A stretch of 64,000 nt of DNA, taken from NCBI GenBank assembly GCA_963762735.1, contig CAVXMG010000038.1, forward strand, positions 1 through 64,000, given 5' to 3'. Within the stretch, counting starts at the first letter, position 1, and every line of letters begins with the position of its first letter. The translations under genes and the position numbers were made by a program. This DNA is from DASXKD01 sp963762735. Lineage in GTDB: Bacteria; Actinomycetota; Actinomycetes; Streptosporangiales; Streptosporangiaceae. Of this stretch, positions 43,208 to 51,460 are shown in pieces. The notes beneath the pieces were generated by a model. That model was given only the letters and a program-made list of their open reading frames with translations. It was not told the origin of the DNA and searched no databases.

Positions 43208-45697
43208 ATGGCGGTGGATAACGCCGATGAGCGGGACGGCGAGCAGGTAGGCCCCGGCCAGGCGCCGGTGTCGCGCCGTAGTTTCGTGGTGGGGGTGGCC
43301 GCGGCGGGCGCTGCCGCGACGGCCGGCCGGGCCTTTCCCGGCCGGCGCGCGCTACCGGTGGTGGCGGGTACGGGGCGTGCGCGCGCCGCTGCCGCGACGT
43401 GTGGTTCGTTGAGCCTGGCGAAGAAGCCCGTCTCGGGTGGTGAGCTGACCGATGCCGCGTTCGTGTCTGCCGATGAGTGGTGGGCGGTGGGCAACGTGGG
43501 GGTGGCGCTGCGCGCGAACCGGACGCTGATCGTGCAGTTCGACGGCTCGGCATGGTCGGAGGTCGCGTCTCCCAACCAGGGCACGCTGAACAACGGGCTG
43601 AACAGTGTTTCCATGATCGATGGCGGGGGGTGGGCGGTCGGCTTTTACCAGGCTACGGGGTATCAGCCGCTGGCAATGAGCTGGGATGGGACGCAGTGGT
43701 TGCTGAACTCGCCCGCGGCTTTTCCCAGCGACTCGGTGTTCACCGGTGTGGACACCCTGGCGGACGGGACCGCGTGGGCGGTCGGTTTCCAGACCACGAA
43801 GGCCGGGGTCCGCACCACGCTGATCGAGCAGGCATCGGGCGGCACGTGGACGCAGGTGGCCAGCCCCAACGTCGCGGGCAGCACCGTTAACTCACTGACG
43901 GCCGTCGCCGGGACGGCGGCGACCGGATTGTGGGCGGTCGGCTACTGGCTGGGCCCCACCGGCGTCCAGCCGCTGGTGATGTGCTACGACACGACCCAGC
44001 CGTCGCCGTCCTGGATGCTGGTGGGTGGGGTGCCGGCACCGGGTCAGGTCGATACGGTGCTGACCGGGGTCGATGTGCTGTCGGCCAGCGATGTGTGGGC
44101 GGTGGGTTACTGCAACGACGGCGGCGCGGACCGGCCACTGGCGCTGCACTGGGACGGCAGCGCCTGGACCAGCTCACCGCCGCCCGGCGCCGGGCTGCTG
44201 CGCGAGGTCCAGGCGGTCGCGTCGGACAACGTGTGGGCGGCTGGCGCCTACTACGACACGAGCCGGCAGCAGTACCAGACGCTCGCTCTGCAGTTCGACG
44301 GGACGGCGTGGACGACAGTGTCCTCGCCCGACTCCAAGACGTTCAGCGACGAGATCCTCGGGCTTGCGGTCAACCCGGACGGGTCGGCGCTTACCCTGGT
44401 GGGCCGGGCGGGCTCCAACTCGCTCATCGCACAGGCGAGCTGCCCCAGCGGGCCCGTCTCGCCGCCCACCCGGGCGCCCGCGGCGCTGCCGCCGCTGCCG
44501 TCCGCGCCTGGTGCCGGCCCAGCGCCGAGCCCACCGCCGCCGACGCCCCCGGCGCAGACACCCATCCCGGTGACTATCACCGACCAGGCAGCGGCCGCGG
44601 GCATCAGCGGCACGAACGACTGGTCGTTCAGCGCGGCTGCCGCCGATTTCACCGGCGATGGCTGGCCGGACCTGTTCATCTCCCACCACTGGCACCCGGC
44701 CAACCTGTATCTCAATAACCAGGACGGCACGTTCACCCCGGCCGATGTAAACTTCTTCAGCTCCATCCTGGACCGGCACGACTGCCAGGTCGCTGATTTC
44801 AATCAGGATGGCAAGCTAGACATATTTTGCAGCGTCGGGGCCGACCGCGGCACCTCGCTGAAGTGCAACGGGCTGTTCCTCCAGCAGCCCGACGGCAGCT
44901 TCGCCGACGTGGCCTACCAGTGGAACATCGGCGACGCGGCCGGGCGTGGCCGCTTTTGTGCCGTGCTGGATGCGAACAACGACGGCTATCCGGACATCTT
45001 CTACGGCACCGACCCGGTGCGCATAGACGGCCTGCCCTCGATCAACCGGTTCTACCTCAACACCGGGCAGGGCTCGTTCATCGACTCCCCGGCCATGGGC
45101 CTGAACCTCAACGTCGGGGCACAATCGGCGCGGACCGTCGACTACAACGGTAACGGCTGGCCGGACCTGCTGATCTGCGGGTACACCGGTGGCCTGCGCC
45201 TGTTCGAGAACAACCAGGGGCAGGGTTTCACCGATGTGTCGTCGATCCTCGGCCCCTCGATCAACGCCGTGGACGCCGTCATGGTCGACGTCAACCACGA
45301 CAACCTCCTCGACCTCATCGTCCTCACCAAGACCGCGGTCAAGCTGATCCGCCAGAACGCCGACCGAACCTGGGCCAAGGCCAAAACCATCCTCAATGTC
45401 AGCAGCGGGGTAGCGCTCGCCGTCGGGGACGTCAACGCCGACAACAACCCAGACATCTACGTCGTCTGCGGCAAGACCGGGGGCGCCAACGCCCCGGACC
45501 ACCTGGTGACCTTCGACGCCACCGGCGGCTCCACCACCACGGCTGTCCCGCAAACAACCACCGGCTCAGGCGAGCGCGCGTTCCCGATCGACTACAACAA
45601 CTCCGGCCTCACCAGCTTTCTCGTCCTCAACGGTGCGGTCCCCAGCACCGGCCCGATCCAGCTCCTTACCCCCGCTCCTACAGAAGGGGCTCCCTGA
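43208..45697 (+). CDS. Tat-exported FG-GAP/VCBS-repeat surface protein
   Basis: About 829 aa. GGGAGG lies right before ATG 43208; GTG 43214 has better spacing and may be the true start. The signal has the twin-arginine motif SRRSFVVGVAAAGAAA, so Tat export of a folded protein is likely. Residues 60-410 hold at least six repeats ending in WAVG/WAAG with W-x-G-x-x-W (beta-propeller). A Pro-rich linker (APSPPPPTPPAQTPIP) follows. The C-terminal part holds six FG-GAP/Ca2+ repeats: DFTGDGWPDLF, DFNQDGKLDIF, DANNDGYPDIF, DYNGNGWPDLL, DVNHDNLLDLI, DVNADNNPDIY. Integrin-like adhesion or ligand-binding role inferred. No sortase or enzyme motif seen. Confidence 0.9.
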   Translation: MAVDNADERDGEQVGPGQAPVSRRSFVVGVAAAGAAATAGRAFPGRRALPVVAGTGRARAAAATCGSLSLAKKPVSGGELTDAAFVSADEWWAVGNVGVALRANRTLIVQFDGSAWSEVASPNQGTLNNGLNSVSMIDGGGWAVGFYQATGYQPLAMSWDGTQWLLNSPAAFPSDSVFTGVDTLADGTAWAVGFQTTKAGVRTTLIEQASGGTWTQVASPNVAGSTVNSLTAVAGTAATGLWAVGYWLGPTGVQPLVMCYDTTQPSPSWMLVGGVPAPGQVDTVLTGVDVLSASDVWAVGYCNDGGADRPLALHWDGSAWTSSPPPGAGLLREVQAVASDNVWAAGAYYDTSRQQYQTLALQFDGTAWTTVSSPDSKTFSDEILGLAVNPDGSALTLVGRAGSNSLIAQASCPSGPVSPPTRAPAALPPLPSAPGAGPAPSPPPPTPPAQTPIPVTITDQAAAAGISGTNDWSFSAAAADFTGDGWPDLFISHHWHPANLYLNNQDGTFTPADVNFFSSILDRHDCQVADFNQDGKLDIFCSVGADRGTSLKCNGLFLQQPDGSFADVAYQWNIGDAAGRGRFCAVLDANNDGYPDIFYGTDPVRIDGLPSINRFYLNTGQGSFIDSPAMGLNLNVGAQSARTVDYNGNGWPDLLICGYTGGLRLFENNQGQGFTDVSSILGPSINAVDAVMVDVNHDNLLDLIVLTKTAVKLIRQNADRTWAKAKTILNVSSGVALAVGDVNADNNPDIYVVCGKTGGANAPDHLVTFDATGGSTTTAVPQTTTGSGERAFPIDYNNSGLTSFLVLNGAVPSTGPIQLLTPAPTEGAP

Positions 45698-46767
45698 CGC
45701 GGCAGGGTAGAACAGATCGCCCGGGAACCGGCGAACCTGCCGTGTCGGCACTGGGCACGCCGTCCCTCCGCGATACAGAACGGAATGTCCATGGCGATCG
45801 CCGCCGCACCGGCACACCGCTCCCACAGCCGGCGGGGCGCGCTGGCCGCTTCGCGGGTCCACGGCAGCAGGTGCTCCGGCCGACGCCGGCGGTCGTGCCA
45901 GAAACCGCCGCTGCCGACCAGCGCGGGGTCCGCCGTGGCGAGCCAGGTGATGGTGTCGGCGCCCTGCTCGGGAGTGCGCAGCAGCGGCCGCAGGATCCGG
46001 CGGAAACGGGGCAGCGCGGCCGCCAGGCCCGGGGTGTCCGCCCAGCCGGGATGCATGGCGTGGAAAGCCACGCCGGTGCCGGCCGCGCGCCGCGCCCACT
46101 CCGCGCTGAGCGCCACCTGCGCCCGCTTGACCCGCGCATAGGCGGCCGCCCCGCGGTAGCCGGCCTCGGGCGGCGGCAAGGCCGTGAGGTCGAGCCGCTG
46201 GGTGTACATGCCGCCCGAGGAGACGGTGATCACCCGGCCGGCGTCCGATGCGCTCAGCCGCGGCAGCAGCATGGCCGTGAGCAGGAACGGTGCCACGACC
46301 TGGCCGGCGTAGGTCAACTCGGTGCCGGTGCCGTCGGTGCGGAACTCCGGGTGGATGGTGCCTGCGTTATGAATCAAAATGTCGAGGCGCCGGTGGCCGG
46401 CGCCGTATTCGCGGGCGAAGGAGCGGACCGAGCCGAGATCCTCCAGATCGGCCAGGCCGTAGCTGACCTGCGTGCTGCCGGACGCCGCGGCGATGCCGCT
46501 CAGTGCCCGCGCCGCACGGCCTTCATCGCGGGCCAGGAAGTGTACGGCCGCGCCCTGGCGGGCCAGCGCGACGGCGGCGGCGTAGCCGATGCCGGAGGTG
46601 GCGCCGGTGATCAGCACGGTCCGCCCGGCGGCGGACGGCGGTCGCACGGCGGTGAACTCAGGCAGCAGCCTGGACCGGGCGGCCAGGCCGAGCCGGGAGA
46701 AGCCGGGGACGACGCTGGCCTCCGCCGCGACATCGACCACGGAACCGAGGCGGGCTCGCGCGGTCAC
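45592..46767 (-). CDS. Short-chain dehydrogenase (DHRS12-like)
   Basis: 391 aa from GTG 46767. Cofactor motif TVLITGATSGIGYAAAVALA, NAGTIH, catalytic Ser in ITVSSGGMYT and YARVKRAQ (Tyr/Lys). The enzyme part ends around residue 320 (WERCAGAAAIAMD); the following 70 residues overlap the convergent FG-GAP gene by 106 bp and look like run-on, so the true stop may have been lost by a base error. Coupled with the SRPBCC gene upstream (GTGA overlap). Family members reduce ketones or retinoid/lipid-like substrates with NAD(P)H. Confidence 0.85.
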   Translation of the reverse strand: MTARARLGSVVDVAAEASVVPGFSRLGLAARSRLLPEFTAVRPPSAAGRTVLITGATSGIGYAAAVALARQGAAVHFLARDEGRAARALSGIAAASGSTQVSYGLADLEDLGSVRSFAREYGAGHRRLDILIHNAGTIHPEFRTDGTGTELTYAGQVVAPFLLTAMLLPRLSASDAGRVITVSSGGMYTQRLDLTALPPPEAGYRGAAAYARVKRAQVALSAEWARRAAGTGVAFHAMHPGWADTPGLAAALPRFRRILRPLLRTPEQGADTITWLATADPALVGSGGFWHDRRRRPEHLLPWTREAASAPRRLWERCAGAAAIAMDIPFCIAEGRRAQCRHGRFAGSRAICSTLPRQGAPSVGAGVRSWIGPVLGTAPLRTRKLVRPELL

Positions 46768-47210
46768 GGGCGCAAGCCCCGTGCCGCGGGCGAGCCCAGG
46801 ACCCGGGCGAGCCCGTGCGCGGCTCGCTCCGCCACGGCACGGAACCCCGGGCGCAGCAGGCGGTCGAGCGCCCGCAGCGGCCCGCGCAGTACGACCTCGG
46901 CGTCGTAGCTGACCATGGCCTCGTCGGTCACCTCGATCCGGTCGGTCGCGCGCAGCAGGCTGCTGGTGGCGGTCAGCGTCACGCTGCGGCCCGGCTGGTA
47001 GCCGGTCACCGCGTAGGTCAGCGGGAGCCGACGGCCGAGGAAGGGCACCACGAGGCGGAACCGCGTCCCGGCCCTGACCGGGCCCGGGTCAAGTTGCGTG
47101 GCTGCGAGCACGCCGGGGTCCCATTCCGCCGCGTTACTGAAGGTGGCCAGGTAGTCGAAGGTGTCATGGGCCGGTCGCCGCGATTCCATTGCGGCGCGGT
47201 ACTTGGCCAT
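46764..47210 (-). CDS. SRPBCC / polyketide cyclase-like protein
   Basis: 148 aa. START-like ligand-binding fold: ESRRPAHDTFDYLATFSNAA, EWDPGVLAATQLDPGPV and VTGYQPGRSVTLTATSSLLR, ending ERAAHGLARVL (the long C-terminal helix). Known as a hydrophobic-ligand binder; no catalytic residues assigned. It lies between the LitR-like regulator gene and the SDR gene, same strand, so it may be light-regulated. Confidence 0.85.
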   Translation of the reverse strand: MAKYRAAMESRRPAHDTFDYLATFSNAAEWDPGVLAATQLDPGPVRAGTRFRLVVPFLGRRLPLTYAVTGYQPGRSVTLTATSSLLRATDRIEVTDEAMVSYDAEVVLRGPLRALDRLLRPGFRAVAERAAHGLARVLGSPAARGLRP

Positions 47211-47292
47211 CGCCGGGTTCCCTTTCTCGTTGCACGCGCCCGTTTGCGCGCGTCTGGTTGTGCGCGCCGGTTCTCTCCTGGCGTGCGCTGGT

Positions 47293-48075
47293 TTACGGGT
47301 GCTGGCCAGGCCCGTGCGCGGGCAGGCCGGCTGCCTGCGCCCGCAGGTCGTGCAGGCTGTCGCCGGGGCGCCCGGTCAGCACGGTCACACCTGGCAGGGC
47401 GGCGGTGATCTCCCGTGCCGCGCCGCGCGCTCGGCGGGCCGCCGCCATGGTCGCGCTGGACAGGATGACGAGTCCCGCCCCCACCTGCTCCGCCAGCCGG
47501 GTCACCTCGGCGACCGGGAGGTCGGCCGCCAGGTGATGCACCAGCCAGTGGTCCTCGCGCAGGCAGGCGGCCGCCATCAGCGCGGGCAGGCCGTGCCGCT
47601 CGCCGGGCGGGGTGGTGGCGACCGCGACGCCACGCGGCCGGCCGCCGGGCTGGCTGGCGTGCCCAGCGATCAGCCGCTCGCAGATGGCGCTGGCCCGGTG
47701 CTCCTGCGCGATCGACACCCGGCCGGCCGCCCAGTCGTCCCCGACCCGGCCCAGCGCCGGGCCGATGACGTGCGCGCACAGGTCGATCAGCGGCACCCCG
47801 CCGGCCAGCCGGGCCAGGCGCTGCCGGGCCAGGGTCTCGTCGCCCTCGGCGAGCGCCTCGTACAGCCGCCGGGACTGGGCCGCCCAGTCACGGACGTGGA
47901 TCGGCCGGGACGGCTCCGCGCCCTGGCGGCGCCGGGCCGCGAGTTCGCGGGCGTCGCTCTCGCTGATCTCATAGCCGCGGCCCACCTTGCGGGCGGGCAG
48001 CACGCCCTGGCGAACCCAGGAATAGGCGGTCTGGTAGTGCACGCCCAGTGCCCCGGCGGCCTCGCGCAGGTCCAT
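47293..48075 (-). CDS. litR: CarH/LitR-like B12-dependent photoreceptor repressor (MerR-type)
   Basis: 260 aa. Residues 1-50 are a MerR-type helix-turn-helix (REAAGALGVHYQTAYSWVRQ). The middle helical bundle carries W115 and E125-H126 (DDWAAGRVSIAQEH), the W-x9-EH pattern that shields adenosylcobalamin in CarH. His161 in GERHGLPALMAAA is at the position of the lower Co ligand. The Rossmann-like B12 domain (VAEVTRLAEQVGAGLVIL) follows. CarH/LitR bind DNA as tetramers in the dark and fall apart when light cleaves the Co-C bond. Divergent from a photolyase-containing operon, as in known LitR loci, so light induction is likely. Followed by the SRPBCC and SDR genes (82-bp gap). Confidence 0.85.
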   Translation of the reverse strand: MDLREAAGALGVHYQTAYSWVRQGVLPARKVGRGYEISESDARELAARRRQGAEPSRPIHVRDWAAQSRRLYEALAEGDETLARQRLARLAGGVPLIDLCAHVIGPALGRVGDDWAAGRVSIAQEHRASAICERLIAGHASQPGGRPRGVAVATTPPGERHGLPALMAAACLREDHWLVHHLAADLPVAEVTRLAEQVGAGLVILSSATMAAARRARGAAREITAALPGVTVLTGRPGDSLHDLRAQAAGLPAHGPGQHP

Positions 48076-48225
48076 TCAATGCTCCAGGTTTGTCGCTTGC
48101 TTGAATCTTAGTGTAATTTAGTCTTAGTTTCTACCAGCGAAGACTTCTACGGCAGCGGGTTCTGGGATGACGATCGGGCGGGACGGGGGGCGGGCGGCGC
48201 CGGGAGGCGGCTGGACCGGCCGCGG
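48076..48225. promoter_or_regulatory. Divergent light-responsive promoter region
   Basis: 150-bp spacer, AT-rich at 48090-48135. It holds three TTAGT copies (48108-48112, 48118-48122, 48124-48128) that may be operator half-sites for the adjacent LitR-like protein. -35/-10-like TTGAAT (48101) and TTAGTT (48124) are 17 bp apart on the plus strand. Not experimentally defined. Confidence 0.4.
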
Positions 48226-49473
48226 GTGGCGGTGGTGGGCGCCGGGGTGGCCGGCCTGACCGCGGCCTACCTGCTCCAGCGGGCCTACGACGTGACCGTC
48301 TACGAGGCCGACGACCGGCTGGGCGGGCACGCGCACACGCACGACATCCCCGGCTCCGGCGGGCGGCCGCTGGCCCTCGACACCGGCTTCCTGGTGCACA
48401 ACACGCGCACCTACCCGAACCTCGTCCGCCTGTTCCGCGAACTGGGCGTCACCACCCACGAGACCGAGATGAGCATGTCGGTAAGCTGCGCGGGCTGCGG
48501 CCTGGAGTATGCCGGATCCCGGGGCTCGCGCGGGCTGTTCCCGGCCGCGGGAACGGCGGCCCGGCCGGCCTACCTGGCCATGCTCGCCCGCATCCCGTCC
48601 TTCTACGCCGCCGCGCGCGGGCTGCTGGCCGCGCCCGGCGACGACGCGCTCCGGCTCGGTGAGTTCCTGCGCCGCGGCCGGTACCCGCGCTACTTCGTCA
48701 ACCACTTCGCCGTGCCGCTGGTGGCGGCCGTCTGGTCGTGCCCGCCCGGGGAGGCGCTGAACTACCCGGCCCGCTACCTGTTCGAGTTCCTCGACCACCA
48801 CGGGATGCTCCGGATGGCCCGCTCCCCCGGCTGGCAGACCGTGGCCGGCGGGTCCCGCAGCTACGTGGAGCGGATCGCCAAGCAACTCACCCGCGCCGCC
48901 GTCGGCGTGCCGGTCCGGGCGGTCAGCCGGTTCCCCGGCGGCGTGGATGTCCACGACCACCACCTGGGCATCCAGCAGTTCGCCGCCGCCGTCATCGCCA
49001 CCCACCCGGACCAGGCGCTGCGGCTGCTGGACCGGCCCACCGTGGCGGAGCGCGAGGTGCTCGGCGCGTTCCGGTACACCGCCAGCCCCGCCGTCCTGCA
49101 CACCGACGCCGCACTGCTGCCCAGGTCCCCGGCCGCCCGCGCCTCCTGGAACTACCGGCTGCCCGGCTGCGCGGGCACCGCGGAGGCGGTACACGTCAGC
49201 TACCACCTCAACCGGCTGCAGGGCCTGGACGAACCCGAGCAGTACCTGGTCACGCTCAACCCGGCGGGCCAGGTACGGCCGGATCGGGTCCTCGCCGAGA
49301 TGAGCTACAGCCACCCGGTCTACGACGCCCGGTCCGTCGCCGCCCAGCGCCGCCTGGCGGGCCTGAACACGCCGGTGCTCGCCTACGCGGGCGCCTACCA
49401 CGGCTGGGGGTTCCACGAGGACGGCTGCCTGGCCGGTGTCCGGGCCGCCGCCGCCCTGGGAGTGACGTGGTGA
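48226..49473 (+). CDS. FAD-dependent amine-oxidase/desaturase-like oxidoreductase
   Basis: 415 aa from GTG 48226. The dinucleotide motif VAVVGAGVAGLTAAYLL begins at residue 1; the preceding sequence from ATG 48167 (MTIGRDGGRAAP) would be a natural N-terminus but is in another frame, with a G6 run between. YEADDRLGGHAHTHDI, GTTGFLVHN-like DTGFLVHNTRTYPNLV and the C-terminal AYAGAYHGWGFHEDG are those of the NAD(P)/FAD proteins that accompany DUF1365 and cyclopropane-synthase genes. Carotenoid-desaturase-like fold; the substrate is unknown, likely a fatty acyl or lipid group. First gene of the chain; its stop overlaps the next start (GTGA). Confidence 0.88.
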   Translation: MAVVGAGVAGLTAAYLLQRAYDVTVYEADDRLGGHAHTHDIPGSGGRPLALDTGFLVHNTRTYPNLVRLFRELGVTTHETEMSMSVSCAGCGLEYAGSRGSRGLFPAAGTAARPAYLAMLARIPSFYAAARGLLAAPGDDALRLGEFLRRGRYPRYFVNHFAVPLVAAVWSCPPGEALNYPARYLFEFLDHHGMLRMARSPGWQTVAGGSRSYVERIAKQLTRAAVGVPVRAVSRFPGGVDVHDHHLGIQQFAAAVIATHPDQALRLLDRPTVAEREVLGAFRYTASPAVLHTDAALLPRSPAARASWNYRLPGCAGTAEAVHVSYHLNRLQGLDEPEQYLVTLNPAGQVRPDRVLAEMSYSHPVYDARSVAAQRRLAGLNTPVLAYAGAYHGWGFHEDGCLAGVRAAAALGVTW

Positions 49474-50195
49474 CCGCCGCGCTCTATGCGTGCCGGATCA
49501 CCCACGTACGGGTTGCCCCGGTCCGCCGGACGTTCCGGTACCGCAGCTACCTATGGCTGGTGGACCTGGCGGACCTGCCGCGGGTGCCGTGGTGGCTGCG
49601 GCCGCTCGCCACGTTCCGGGCCACCGACCACCTGGGCGACCCGGCGGCCGGAATCCGGGCGAACGTGGCCGCCTTCCTTGCCCGGCACGGGATCGACCTG
49701 GGCGGGGGCCAGGTGCTCATGCTGGGTCACGCGCGGGTACTCGGCCACGTCTTCAACCCGCTCACCGTGTACTGGTGCCACCGGGCCGACGGGAGCCTCG
49801 CCGCGGTGCTCGTCGAGGTGCACAACACCTACCGGCAGCGGTACGCCTACCTGCTCCGCCCCGACACCCGCGGGCGGGCCGGAGCGGACAAGGACTTCTA
49901 CGTCTCGCCGTTCCTGCCGCCCGGCGGCCGGTACCGGATGCGGCTGCCCGAGCCCGGCGGGGAAGTGGGGCTCAGCGTCACGCTCGACACCGGCGGCCGG
50001 CCCCTGCTGGCGGCCACCGTCACCGGCACCCGGCGCGGCTACACCCCCTGGCGGCTGATCTGCTGCGCGCTGCGCTACCCGTGGGTCACCGCACAGGTGA
50101 GCACGCTCATCCGCTGGCAGGGCATCCGGCTCGCGGCCCGCCGCCTGCCGGTCCTCCCCAGGCCCGCCCACCGTCCCCAGGAAGGTGTCCAATGA
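49470..50195 (+). CDS. DUF1365 protein
   Basis: 241 aa from GTG 49470. Typical text: ALYACRITHVRVAPVRRTFR, YRSYLWLVDLADLPR, MLGHARVLGHVFNPLTVYWC, EVHNTYRQRYAYL and KDFYVSPFLPPGGRYRMRLP. A conserved but biochemically unassigned family that always travels with the FAD enzyme and the CFA-synthase-like gene, thought to modify membrane fatty acids. Start overlaps the upstream stop and its own stop overlaps the next start (ATGA). Confidence 0.93.
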   Translation: MTAALYACRITHVRVAPVRRTFRYRSYLWLVDLADLPRVPWWLRPLATFRATDHLGDPAAGIRANVAAFLARHGIDLGGGQVLMLGHARVLGHVFNPLTVYWCHRADGSLAAVLVEVHNTYRQRYAYLLRPDTRGRAGADKDFYVSPFLPPGGRYRMRLPEPGGEVGLSVTLDTGGRPLLAATVTGTRRGYTPWRLICCALRYPWVTAQVSTLIRWQGIRLAARRLPVLPRPAHRPQEGVQ

Positions 50196-51460
50196 CCGCA
50201 ACAGCCACTTTCTCCCGGCTGGCCCCGGGCCCCGCCCGGTCGGCCGCGCCACCGCCCCAGCCAGCCGTTCCCCCGGTCCCGGCCGGTACCGCCGCCTGGG
50301 CCCGGGCCCGCATCGCGCGGGCCCTGCTGCACCGGGCCGCGGGCCGGCTGCCGATCCGCGTCCAGGCGCCGGACGGCAGCGCGTCCGGCGTCGGCGGCCC
50401 TGGCGCCCCGGCCCTGGTGATCCAGCGCCAGGACGCCTTCTACCGGCGACTTGGCGCCGGCACGGCCGGGCTGGCCGAGGGCTACATGGCGGGCGACTGG
50501 ATCTGTGCCGACCCGGTCGGCCTGTTCACCGTGTTCGCCGAGCACGTCGCGACGATCGTGCCGCGCCCGCTCCAGGCGCTGCGCCGCATGTACATCCCGA
50601 GGGGGCCGGCCGCGGAGGAGGCCACCGTCCAGGGCGCCCGGCGCAACATCGAGCGGCACTACGACCTGTCCGATGACCTGTTCGCGCTGTTCTTGGATCC
50701 AACGATGACCTATTCGAGCGCGCTGTTCGCTCCCGGCGACACACTCGCCGACGCGCAGCGCCGCAAGATCGACACGTTGCTTGACCGCACCGGGACCGGC
50801 CCGGGCACCGCCGTGCTGGAGATCGGCACCGGCTGGGGGGAACTGGCGGTCCGCGCCGCGGCCCGCGGTGCCCGGGTGACCACGCTGACGGTCTCACCTG
50901 CCCAGTGCGTCGCGGCCAGGCGGCGGGCCGCCGAGGCCGGGCTGGCCGGCCGGGTCGATGTCCAGTTGCGCGACTACCGCGAGGCCACCGGACACTACGA
51001 CGTGATCCTGTCCGTGGAGATGATCGAGGCGGTGGGCGAGCGGTACTGGCCCGCCTACTTCACCGCGATCGACCGGCTGCTCGCCCCGGGCGGGCGCGCC
51101 GGGCTCCAGACGATCACCATGCCGCACGACCGGATGCTGGCCACCCGGGGCGGCCATACCTGGATCCACAAGTACATCTTTCCGGGCGGCCAGATCCCGT
51201 CCGTGCAGGCGATCACCGACGTGCTGCGGGACCGCACCAGTCTGCGCGTCAGCGCCGACTTCCCGATGGGGCCGCACTACGCGCGCACCCTGCACGAGTG
51301 GCGCGGGCAGTTCACCGACGCCGTCGGCGCGGTGTCCGAACTCGGGTTCGGCCCGGTGTTCCAGCGCATGTGGGACCTGTACCTGGCCTACTCCGAGGCC
51401 GGTTTCCGTGCCGGGTACCTCGATGTCCACCAGCTTGTGCTGGAACGGAGCGCGCCGTGA
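50192..51460 (+). CDS. Cyclopropane-fatty-acid-synthase-like methyltransferase
   Basis: 422 aa from ATG 50192. Ser/Pro-rich N-terminus, then the CFA-synthase domain: AEGYMAGDWICADPVGLFTV, NIERHYDLSDDLFALFLDPT, MTYSSALF, SAM motif VLEIGTGWGELAVRAAARG and catalytic-site stretch ILSVEMIEAVGERYWPAYFT. The C-terminal GGQIPSVQAITDVLRD matches the lipid-facing part. The reaction adds a methylene or methyl group from SAM to unsaturated acyl chains. With the FAD oxidoreductase and DUF1365 it probably makes a modified, light-protective fatty acid (for example a furan or cyclopropane type). Confidence 0.93.
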   Translation: MTATATFSRLAPGPARSAAPPPQPAVPPVPAGTAAWARARIARALLHRAAGRLPIRVQAPDGSASGVGGPGAPALVIQRQDAFYRRLGAGTAGLAEGYMAGDWICADPVGLFTVFAEHVATIVPRPLQALRRMYIPRGPAAEEATVQGARRNIERHYDLSDDLFALFLDPTMTYSSALFAPGDTLADAQRRKIDTLLDRTGTGPGTAVLEIGTGWGELAVRAAARGARVTTLTVSPAQCVAARRRAAEAGLAGRVDVQLRDYREATGHYDVILSVEMIEAVGERYWPAYFTAIDRLLAPGGRAGLQTITMPHDRMLATRGGHTWIHKYIFPGGQIPSVQAITDVLRDRTSLRVSADFPMGPHYARTLHEWRGQFTDAVGAVSELGFGPVFQRMWDLYLAYSEAGFRAGYLDVHQLVLERSAP

